Shown here piece after piece: positions 33,412 to 45,400 of a stretch of DNA of 64,000 bases. The stretch lies in NCBI GenBank assembly GCA_037127315.1, contig JBBBDQ010001188.1, positions 727,001 through 791,000 of the forward strand, read 5' to 3'. The translations under genes and the position numbers were made by a program. Positions within the stretch are counted from its first letter, which is position 1. Every line of letters begins with the position of its first letter. This stretch comes from Ascarosepion bandense (taxonomy: Eukaryota > Mollusca > Cephalopoda > Sepiida > Sepiidae). Under the pieces are notes generated by a model. It saw nothing but the letters and a program-made list of their open reading frames with translations, was not told the origin of the DNA and searched no databases.

Positions 33412-36400
33412 GAGGGAGAGCGCAAATCTACAGCGTGCGATGGATAATTTGTCGCTATTTGCCTTGTAAAATTTTGCAAAATAATAATAAGAAAAGAACC
33501 ATTCTATTTTCATTTAGAATTATCCACTTGGCAATAAATACTAAAAATAGTATGAAATACATCATTTTTATTTGAAAAAACTTGGGTTGCCTAATAATTA
33601 TGGCCGGTAGTATATATGGATCAAAATAAAAAAGCTATTTCAATCTTATATATTTCACTTTTATTAAAGCTTCTTCAGAGACCTAGGGAAAACATATAAC
33701 AATGAGACTGTATACTCGTATGTTGTGATTGTGGGTTGAGGTGTAAAGATAATGTAGCTTCTGTGTCTTTGAAATTGTTTTCCTGTTGATAAAATAGGAA
33801 ACGTATCTCAATCTAACCTGCCTCATAAAGATTCTTCAGAGACCGAGAAAAACGTTGTAATTTGGGTTAATGTTTATTGATTATATATGTTTCACGTGTA
33901 TTACGGCAATAGAAAAATATTTTGAAACGTATGTGCGTGGAATATTTTGTGTAAACAGACAATGTTACGGAAAGTTCCGGAGATTAACGAAATGGAATTA
34001 ACAACCGACATATTTAATTTATTTGCTTAAACATTATTTTTAATCGAGTAATTTTCAAACGAATACATTAAATATGTCGGTAATTAATTCAATTTCGTTA
34101 ATCTCCGGAAGTTTCCATAACATTGTTTACGTTATGATACATTTCAGGGTTATTTCCGGAAAATGGAAAATTGTGTATATAAGGCTTGATTTAACTTGCA
34201 TTAGACTGTAGAGTTATTCGTGGTCGAGCGGTATAAGACGCGCCAGATCAATTAGTGGCTTCCCCTATGTTGTTAAGGGCTGAAGGTTAGAATACTGTTG
34301 AATGACACATATTTTCGTAACAAATTCTCGTATATATATATATAAATATACTGTTTAATTCAAATCAGAATACCTGCTCAAATACGAGTATCGATTAAAA
34401 ATAGTATTCAAACAAATACATTCAATAATATTGTGTGTATATGTATGTATAGAAACGCTTATCTGTTTAGGTGTATGTTGAACAGTAATGTTAATATAGT
34501 TGTATATGTGTGTGCGTATTAATACACTTGTTACGTGTATTAAAACAATGGACAATTTTTAAATATATGTGTGAGAACATTTTAGACGGTAAAGTGTGTG
34601 ATAGTGCATGTGTTTATACAAACGCTTTTCTTTTTGTCTGGGTGTATGTTGGACGACAGCATTTGTTAATTGTTATGGTGCCCTGTCTACATTGGAATGA
34701 ACTCTTCCTCCTTAATAAATATTAATCTGCGAGACTTTCTAGAAGAGGCAGTCGAGACGCAGTGTGACTTGACAGTTCGGACGGGCATTTCTCTCTCCTG
34801 ACTAATAACACTCTTATTTTGTATATATGTTCTGTTATTTCAATACACTGATTCAATCTACCTTTTTCTTTTCGTGCCTTTCTTCCTAGCCTTAACAGGC
34901 CACAACATTCATATATGCTTATTAATTCTTGGTATGATAATTATTACTGATGACAGCTTAATTAACATGCATTGCTGGATGCGAATTGTTTTTAATTCAT
35001 TGATTTGAGTAGACAAAATGTTTTTTTTTTTGTTTTTTTTATAAGCGTTTCACCCCGAGCAAGGCATGTCACTGCCACTACTGTGCAGGGGGCTACGTAG
35101 AGTGGAGAAAGGCTGATTAAATATAGGAAATGACAGAGGGTGGGTGATAGGCGGGTAAGGATACCGAGAATGAGGGTTGGGTAGATGAGAGTGTTGTGAG
35201 AATAGTTGGGAGTTAGTGTGATAGGAGGTGTCTATTGACCCTACATTTAAACACCTGGAGATTGTAACTGTCGGGAAAGCAGACTTGTGGAAGGGAGTTC
35301 CACAGGCGGGAAGCGCGAGAAAAGAAGCTGTTGGAGTAGAATTTACGGTTACATCTTATTTGTTTAACTGTAAAAGGGTGGGACCTAGTTGCTAATCTAG
35401 TATCTCGTGTAAATTCGTGCTTGGGCGGCACCAGTGATCTAAGCTCATCGGAGCAGAAGCCATGAAAGTACTTGTAGAAGAGGCACAGGGAAGCTACATC
35501 ACGCCGGTGTGAGAGCGGCTGCAGCCGGTCTGCCAAGTCAGTATCAACCACGTTACAGATCCTCCTTTGTATTTTGTCAAGAAGCCCAAGGAGAGCAGCA
35601 GGGGCACCCGACCAGATATGGCAGCAATATTCAATACACGGGCGGATGGTAGATTTGTATATGTGCAGAATAGTTTCAGGTGGGAAAAATTTCCGGGCCC
35701 TGCACAGAGAGCCGACTTTATGTTTGTCAATTGTTTTGTTTTTATGGCATATCAACCTCGGCGGGTCATTTATTGCCAATTAAATTTTTATTTGTTGCTG
35801 GTAATACCTTTTTCTTTAAAAAATTTATTGTTTTTTTTTATATATATATATATAAGTTTTGTGTATAGTAATACTTTTTTCTTTTCGAGTATCAAGATTC
35901 AATGGGATTTGTTTTTAAGAGCAGGTTCCCCATGTCCTAACCTGTTATTTAACCCATAACTGGAGGGAAGGGACGAATTAATACCTTTCCCAAGTGAATG
36001 CAGGGTATTCAACTGGAATACGAAATCGGCTCACCCATTTTTTTCCGAGCTGATATCCACTGCACCACAACGCACATCCGTCACTATACGCTTACAGCAC
36101 CTCGTATTCCCAAGCGGTCACCCATTTAAGTATTGACCAGGCTCAACGTTGCTTAACTTCGGTGATCAAGCGAGAACCGGTGTATTCAATGTGATATGGC
36201 CGTAAGCTACTAGACAAAAATGCTTGTCAAAAATAATAATTTACGTTTGCTGTTTCTGAAACAAAATATTTTTATATGTATGATCTTCCTTAGTAAAAAT
36301 CAGCAATGCTTTAAGTTGCTGACAACGCTACCTTCATGAAAATGTTACAAATTTCAATAAAATTGTAATTATTGTTTATGCCTGTGGTTATACCTGAGAG

Positions 36401-39400
36401 AATGTTGGTGCGATCAGCCAAGAAAGAAATGAAGTAAACATTTTAATAAGCGTTATGTCATTCAGAAAGTCATGTGGTCCGGGGACCGCGGTTTGTTCAT
36501 AAATGTTCTAGCAATTAAAGCACTGCCTAAACATTTTCATATTTTCTCGTTTAATTAGAGTTTTATTTGTTATATATTAAAACAAGCATTTGAACGCATA
36601 AAAACTTACAATTAATTAATTATCAATTTTCATTTGTTTCTAAGTATTAATCACTTCCCGGACCATTTGTTAACATTTCAAAGTGACTTCTTTTCATATA
36701 AAGTTCCTTTGAGCAATCAACACCAATTTTGGTTTTTCAATATCTCTGTACTATCAGTTACCGTAGAAAATAGTCCAATGAAATTTTCTATAATTGGAAC
36801 TTTCTTCGAGTTCCAAAGTTCTGCGAATTCAAAGTTCAATAATGCATAGTTGGTTTTGTTCGGTTTAGTTTAGTTTAGTTGTTTGTTTTACCAGCATATC
36901 TACCCTTTTGGTTCATATCTACCCTTTTGGTTCATGTCTACCCTTTTGGTTCATGTCTACCCTTTTGGTTCATATCTACCCTTTTGGGTCATTTAATGCT
37001 GAAGAATTTATTTAGTTTTTGTTTTTCGTTTTTTTGTTGTTTTTTTTATCATATCACCCCAAGCAAGGCGATAAGGCCACTGATGCGCAGGGGCCTACGT
37101 AAGGGTAAAAAGAATAGAAAAGAGAAAGCCGGAAACCACATCCTAAACAGGGAACAAGAGATGAGCCTCTTCACCTGATCAATAGACGTGGGTGGAGTGT
37201 GAACCGGGCGATAGTTTAGTTTATCTACTCCAATTGAAAAAAAAAATAAAGAGAGAAAAGAGTGAAAAGATTGGAAAAGAGAAAGCCGGAAACTGCATCC
37301 TAAACAGGAAACAAGGGATGTGCCTCTTCACCTGTTCAAAAGATGTGGGTGGAGTGTAAACCGGGCGATAGTTTAGTCTATCTACTCCAATTGTTTACTG
37401 CTTGTTGATCTTTTGTGAGTATTTTTGTCGAGATATAAGTAGAAGTGTTATAATTTGATGTGTGATGGTTATATGCTATCTTCTTTTGCAACTATATTTT
37501 GTTATTTAATTTTATTGCTTTTAGAAATTCTAAAAGGTCATTTGGGTCATCTTTGTTGAAGATGTCTTTCAGATTGTTTTCTTGATTGTATCTTAATCGC
37601 ATTTGTTCAAGATCTATGCAGCTTTTTAGTATATGTTTCACTGTGTAGAGCTTCTGACATAGAATGCAAATTGATGCCTCCTCACCTTTTAGTAGGTGTG
37701 AATGGGTGACAGCGGTGTGGCCTATTTGAAGTCTAGTCATTACTATTTCTTCATTTTTTGGCATTTTCCTATTGGAAAATGTTAACGTCTATCCATTCTT
37801 TAAGGATGGGTTTAATTTTGTAGAATTTGTAATTTTTGCAAAAGTTTCACAATTCTTGCCATTTGGAAGTTTGTATTCTTTGTTGGAACTCCTGCAAAAA
37901 TAACAAATTTGGTCGTAATAAAGTGGTTGATTGTAGGTCTGTAATCTGTGTGGTGTACTTTTATATCACTAATGTTGATGTTTAATGATCTTTTAGCTGT
38001 TATGTTTACTTTTCATTTCTTTTGAGACCAATGTGGCTGGGAATCCAGTATAAAATAAAGTTTTTGTTTTGAGTGATGAGGTTGGTTCTTTGTAGGAGAT
38101 CGATGACCAGAGGGTTATTTAGGTTTTTGTTTTTAGTTCCATTAACACTGATAATGAGTCTGAAAATATTGCATATTTGTTGAGGTTAGTTCGAGAATGA
38201 GGTCTAAATCTAAGTTTATGGCTGTAGCTTCAGCACAGAAAACTGATGCATTGTCTGGTAGGCGTTTTTGGAGTGTGATGTTGTTAGAGATGGCTGCACT
38301 TCCTACTTGATTCCTGTCTTTAAAGCCGTCTGTGTATATTTGTGTCCAGTTGGGATGTTGTTCTTGGATGTTATTTAAATTAACGATATAAGTTGAGGTA
38401 TGTTTATTAGATTTGGAGTGTTTTATTAATTCTAGAATCATTTTCAGTGATTACTGTTGCGATCGATCCTAGATGAACTCTTCTATATTTCTGTTTTGTC
38501 TTCCGCTAAATATATCCGGTTTGTGTTCTTTAGTTTTTGACTCAGGTTTTAGATTTTAGATTTCTTCTTCTTCTTCTTCTTCTTCTTCTTCTTCTTCTTC
38601 TTCTTCTTCTTCTTTGTACCGTTTCCTCTCAGAATGTAGGTAACCATGGCCTTCCACACCTCCCTATCCCTAGTAGCTCTTTAAGCACTTTCTTATGTTT
38701 CTTCTTTTTTATTTGCCGTGTCCCTTCAGGACATAGGCGATCATGGACTTCCACTTGGCTCTGTCCCTTGTCGCTCTCAATAAATTTTCTTTTGGTATCT
38801 CTTCTAAGCCCCGCTCCGTCAACCATTTTCTCAGTTCTAAGAGGTACGTCTCACGCTGCTTTCCCATGTCTCGTCTTCCATTTATCCAACCTGTGAATAT
38901 TAAGTTCTCCAGGCCCTCCTACCTCATTACATGACTCAGGCAACTCAGTTGTCACTTCCTGATATTTAGTATCAGTCTTCTTTTTCGTTTCCATTCTTTC
39001 CAACACCTTATCGTTGCGCCCGTGATTCGTCCATGGTATCCTTAGCATCCTTCTGTAAAACAACATTTCTTGCTGGCTCAAGCCTCTCCTTCATCTTTAA
39101 TGTGATCGTCCAGCATTCATTTCCATACAGAAGGACGGATATTACATAGCAACCCAGCACTCTTTTCTTTGTTTCTAATGAGATATTTCCTGTCTCTTAA
39201 TACTCTGGTTAGCTTCTGAAATTCGTCTTTGGCCATTTCGATGCGTCTATGGATCTTCATGTCGCACTTTCCATCTTCTGACAAAACACTTCCCAGGTAT
39301 TTGAATTTTATTACTTTTATTTTAGGTACTCCGTTTTGCAGTTGGCGTATTGGGCTCATAAAATCCGCTTTGACATTTCTTCTGAAGCCCATCAAATATG

Positions 39401-42400
39401 TTACGCATTGCTTTCCCTTTTCTTTTTTACCTCTATCTAACCTGTAAGTAATAGTTTCTCCAAGCGTTCCTTCCTCATTACATGTTCCAGCTGTCTTTTC
39501 CTGCTGTTAAGTATTAATTATCTTTTCGTTTCGATCTTTTCCAAACCTCATAATTGCTCACATGTTTACCAAATCTTGAATGTTGATAACTCAAAAGCTT
39601 TGTCAGGGTTATGCCTTTCAAAATCCTTTTCTGGCTGAAAAACATCTCTTCGAATGATTGGCAATAGCTAACATACCTACCCCCTAAAAACGGACTGAAA
39701 AGTATATTTTTCTCTTGATATCGATACGACTGTACACTACCAAGTCGCTTTGTCTCCTTCATCTTAAAAACTTCCAAAATACGTAGACCATAATTCAACG
39801 GTCGTAAAGAAACTGCTTTTATCGAAAATAAAGAATTAGATTGTAGTTAGATTCAAACGATGATTCCTTTTTTCCCAGAGAAGAAAATTGTAGAGGAACA
39901 TCTGCCAGCATTCAGTTTCATAAACAAAATCCAGTTGAAAATATATGGAGAAATTCTATCGTCGCAACCTGTTATCATTCGTCGCCGGGTCATTGATCAA
40001 AGTATGATAACTTAATGATATTAAAAACATACCTTCTGTATGTAAGAATACTTGTAATAATGATGCGTATATACCGAAAGGATTGGGATAAAAAACAAAA
40101 AAGGAAAAAAAAAACTAAGCAAAAAACCCCAAAACAACAAAAAACAAAAACAAAAAACAAAAACAAAAAAAAAAACAGTAGTATTATCGAATAAAACTAG
40201 CAGTGAAATTATAATAATAATGAAGAGTATATTGACCAAGATAGCAATAAATAGCAATAATGAAGAGTGTATAGAGCCAGATTTTTGGGATAAAATATCA
40301 TAAACTATTAATAAAATAATATTAACACTAAAAACTGCATTTACGCAGAGTGTTAGGATAAAAAGCAAGAAGAAGATGGAATAAAGCTACTACAAAATAA
40401 TAGTAATAATGAAGACTGTATAGAGCCAGAGTGTTAGGATTAAAAGCAACAATAATAAGATGGAATAAAGCTAGTAATAAAATAATAGTAATAATGAAGT
40501 GTGTATAGAGCCCGAGTGTTGAAATGAAAATCATCAATAATAAGATGGAAAAAAATTAGAAAATAATTCGTCCCCCACAATGTCGTGGAGAAGCTTTTGC
40601 ACTCTCTCGAGACTGGAAAATAAAGACTAGGTATCTCCTCACCATATATAGCAGAAGTAATCTATTTTCGGCTTGATCTGTTCCTTGTAAAAGTATTGGA
40701 TAGGAGGTGTCATCGACCTACTGAAGAGGTACAGACAAATATCTATTTTTGTGATCTCACACGCGTCATTTTTTTTTTTGTTTTTTTTTGTTGGGGGTTA
40801 AATTTATTTGGTTCAGAAAACATACAGGTCGTGGGTACTGAAATCAAGAAGATACAGAATTTTAAATACCTGGGAAATGTTCTAACAGAGGACGAAAAGT
40901 GCGACACTAGACCCGAAGTATTCCAAAAACTAAGCAGAGTATTAAGAGACAGAATAATTTCGGTGGAAACAATGAAAAGAGTGTAGAGCTGTTACATGAT
41001 ATCTGTCCCCCTATATGACGAAGAAGAGACTCGAGAGAACAAAAATGTGGTTCTACAGCCTGAACGCATAGCAACGACGATGTTTTTGAAAGAATAGAAA
41101 CAAAATAGCAAACTTATACATAACATCATGAAAAGTTTGGGATACGTAATGAGGACGGAGGACTTGGAGAATCTGATACTCTCAAGAAGGATAGAAATAA
41201 AGAGGAACAGGGGAAAACAGCGGGTAAATACTTGGTGGACTGAAGAAAATGCATGGTAGATCAGGGTTTGTGAGAAATAGCAAGAAAATATGTTAAGAAC
41301 TAAGAGGTACAGGAAGATGTGGAAGACAATGATCGCCCACGGCCTGAAGGGATACGGAACGTAAAAGAAGAAGATCGCAGCTACTCAGGCCGTCAATCTA
41401 CTAACATCTGAGGTGATATTAAATTAATTTATTGCCTTAGTCAAAACATTATTTGTTATTTCTTATATTTAATAACCTTTTTTTTTCTTTCGAAAATACG
41501 CAGACCATAATTCAATGGTCGTAAGGAAACTGCTTATATAAAAAATAAAGAATTAGATTATAGTTAGATTTAAATCATGATTCTTTTTTTTTTCCCAGAG
41601 AAGAAGGTCGTACAGGAACATCTGTCAGCATTCAGTTTCATAAAAAAGATCCAGTTGAAATTATACGGAGAAATTCTAACGCCGTACCCTATTATCATTC
41701 GTTTCCGGGTCATTGATCAAGTAACGATAATTTAATGATATAAAAAACACCATAAAATAAAAATGGTTAGTTTATCAACACAGAACTGTGAGATCAAATG
41801 TAACTCTAATAAATGACAAAAAAAAAAACACTAAAAAGTTAAAGTTAAAAATGAAGAGTGTGAATGTTAAAAATAAAAATTCAACAAAAATAAATTGAGT
41901 AAAAATAATTATAAAATAATAGTAATACTAATAATCGTAATAGTGAATAGTGTATAGAACCAGGGAGTTAGGGCAAAAAGGAATACTAATAATATGCAAG
42001 AAATAGTAATAAAATACTTGTCATAATAAAGCGTATATACCGAAAGGATTGGGATAAAAAAGAAAAAAAAAACAAAAACAAAAAAAACAAAACAAACTAG
42101 TATTATAGAATAAAACTAACAGTCAAATTATAATAACAATGAAGGCTGTATTAACCAAGATAGCAATAAATAGCAATAATGAAGAGTATGTCTACGCAGA
42201 GGTTTGGGATAAAATATCATAAACTAATAAAAAATAATATTAACACTAACAACTGCATTTACGCAGAGTGTTAGGATAAAAAGCAGGAAGGTGGAATAAA
42301 GCTATTACAAAATAATAGTAATAATGAAGAGTGTATAGAGCCAGAGTGTTGGGATAAAAAGCAACAATAATAAGATGGAATAAAACTAGTATTAAATAAC

Positions 42401-45400
42401 AGTAATAATGAAGAGTGTATAGAGCCAGAGTCTTGGAGTGAAAATCATCAATAATAAGATGGAATAAAATTAGCAATGGAATAATAGTAATAATAAAAGT
42501 GTATAGAGGCAGAGAGTTGGGATAAAAAGCAACAATAATAAGATGGAATAAAACTAGTAATAAAATAACAGTAATAATGAAGAAAATGTATAGAAGCCAG
42601 AGTTTTGGAATGAAAATCATCAATAATGAATGGAATAAAATTAGCAATGAAATCCATAGTAATAATAAAAGTTTTGGTAATAGAGGCAGAAAAGTTGGGA
42701 TAAAAAGCAACAACAATAAGATGGAATAAAACTAAGTAATAAAATAACAGTAATAATGAAGAAAATGTTAGAGCCAGAGTTTTGGAATGAAAATCAAATC
42801 AATAATAAGATGGAATAAAATTAGCAATGAAATAATAAAAGTAATAATAAAAGTGTATAGAGGCAGAGAGTTGGGATAAAAAGCAACAATAATAAGATGG
42901 AATAAAACTAGTAATAAAATAACAGTAATAATGAAGAATGTATAGAGCCAGAGTTTTGGAATGAAAATCATCAATAATAAGATGGAATAAAATTAGCAAT
43001 GAAATAATAGTAATAATAAAAGTGTATAGAGGCAGAGAGTTGGGATAAAAAGCAACAATAATAAGATGGAATAAAACTAGTAATAAAATAACAGTAATAA
43101 TGAAGAATGTATAGAGCCAGAGTTTTGGAATGAAAATCATCAATAATAAGATGGAATAAAATTAGCAATGAAATAATAGTAATAATAAAAGTGTATAGAG
43201 GCAGAGAGTTGGGATAAAAAGCAACAATAATAAGATGGAATAAAACTAGTAATAAAATAACAGTAATAATGAAGAATGTATAGAGCCAGAGTTTTGGAAT
43301 GAAAATCATCAATAATAAGATGGAATAAAATTAGCAATGAAATAATAGTAATAATAAAAGTGTTTAGAGGCAGAGAGTTGGGATAAAAAGCAACAATAAT
43401 AAGATGGAATAAAACTAGTAATAAAATAACAGTAATAATGAAGAATGTATAGAGCCAGAGTTTTGGAATGAAAATCATCAATAATAAGATGGAATAAAAT
43501 TAGCAATGAAATAATAGTAATAATAAAAGTGTATAGAGGCAGAGAGTTGGGATAAAAAGCTGCAATAATAAGATGGAATAAAACTAGTAATAGAATAATA
43601 GTAATAATGAAGAGTCTATAGGCTAAAGTATATTAATAAGATTAAGAGAAAATATTAATAAACTAATATTAGCAGTGAAGCGTGTATTCACCCTGAGTAT
43701 TGGAATAAAAACGTTGCAATAAGATGAGGAAAAACTTATTTGGGTACCTCCACAAAATCGTTGAAAAAACGGCATTGCATGAAGGAAAATACCCCAAACT
43801 AAATAAAAACAAAGTTTTATCGGCAAAATGTTTATATTATCATTAAGAGGATAGATCGAAGAATTTTTTAATTATTTTTTAAATTTTTTGATTATTTCTA
43901 ACACTTTCAAAATCTTTGTAGAAATTTTTTTTTTCTTACGTCAGTGCGTGACCTAAATTACAGCAACGTTTATTAAGTAAAAAAAAACCTAATATGGCAC
44001 AATGCCCTTTTTTGACCATGAAAGACACATTAATTTCGAAATTTTTGCAAAAATCAAATAATGGTCGGATTTTGATGAAAATTTCAGGACGTATTAATAA
44101 TTGACTGAAATCAACTTTGAAAAATTATTTTGTATAAAATATTAGTAAAAATATTTTTTTTACATATGTCACCCCCCCACCAATTAATTTCCAGAAATGT
44201 TTAAGAATTCGACAATGGGCAGCAATAAGCCTAATATAATTAAATTCAGGAGTCATTGGGGAATGCTAATCAACAGTTTTTTCTCCAATAGTCCCCTTCT
44301 ATCTACAAAATAGGTTTGAATTGCGAAAAATGCAATAACTATGCCAATTTTTATGTGAATAAACTTCTGATTGCTTTTACGAACAATATAATTTACGCAT
44401 ATCATAGTCTGAAAAGAAAACGAAATCAGTGAATAATTAATTTTTACTAGAGTTATTTTCATTTTTTTCATTTTTTAATTATATATAAAATTATATATAA
44501 AAAGTTTCAAAATTATTGTTAAATTTCTTCCTCTATTGGGCCGGCTAGTATATGTAATTAATGCATGAAGACTACAATTACTAATCGAAAATTTAAAAGC
44601 TTAATACAAATGATTGACCCCATCAATTTTTAAAATAATTAAAACATTTTAATTGTGTGCATTTTGATTGCCCGTATCTTTATTTGTACGGGTGGCCGTA
44701 CGTGATATTTATCATTAAACGGTCCCGTGATTCAAGTGTTGAATGAAAAGTGTTACATGAAAAATTAAATTCGTATATTTTTGTCGCCTATGGCCTCCCT
44801 CCTTAGTCTTCTTCACAGCTTCCGGTTCTCATTAACAGCTGACATCACCTAGATAAACACTTGATACCCGGAGTACCGTAACTGATAAAAGATTTTCCCA
44901 AATATTTCAGATAGTAAGCAAGTACAATTGTTTGAAATCAGATAAAGGTAAGTTTTAATTAAAAAAAATGACTTTGATAAAGTGTCAGAGCCATATATTT
45001 TATTTTTGCCAGATTTTTAAAACAGAAATGTGGCTACTGTTTACGTAAATGTGTCGATAAATCAAGAAAATGGCGGTAAGTTAAACTTTTTCTTTTTAAT
45101 CTGAAAAAATTTAGATTCCAATCAATATAATTCCATTTCAAAGTATGCTAGTGTATTTTGTTTACTGGAATTACTAAATTTAATCCCTTGGCTTTCAATT
45201 AAATCTAATTTTAAAGCTAAAATAGAACTTATTTATTTTACAAATTTCATTTTAAAATCAGGTATCGAAAATTTGTACTAAAAAGTAGAGGTACCTAAAC
45301 TTTTATCTGCCTAAAGCCTTTGATAAAAATTAAAAGTAATAGTATTAAAAAAGTTATGGTGACGTTGATACATCTGAATATTTAACAAAGTAATAATTGA

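Noticed and set aside
34201..34310. Possible tRNA-Leu or tRNA-Ser (GTGGTCGAGCGGTATAAGAC)
   Set aside because: A-box-like start only; B box is poor and the acceptor ends do not pair.
34943..34985. CTGATGACAGC ... GCTGGATGCG as a hammerhead
   Set aside because: Stem II pairs but GAAA is missing and no stem I or III forms.
38537..38896. 119-codon plus-strand frame with a poly-leucine start resembling a signal peptide
   Set aside because: The leucines are a (CTT)n microsatellite and the rest is antisense to an RTE LINE.
42246..43506. Series of 65-156 codon minus-strand open frames rich in I, L, F and Y
   Set aside because: They repeat with the 169-bp satellite period; the peptide is a by-product of the repeat.
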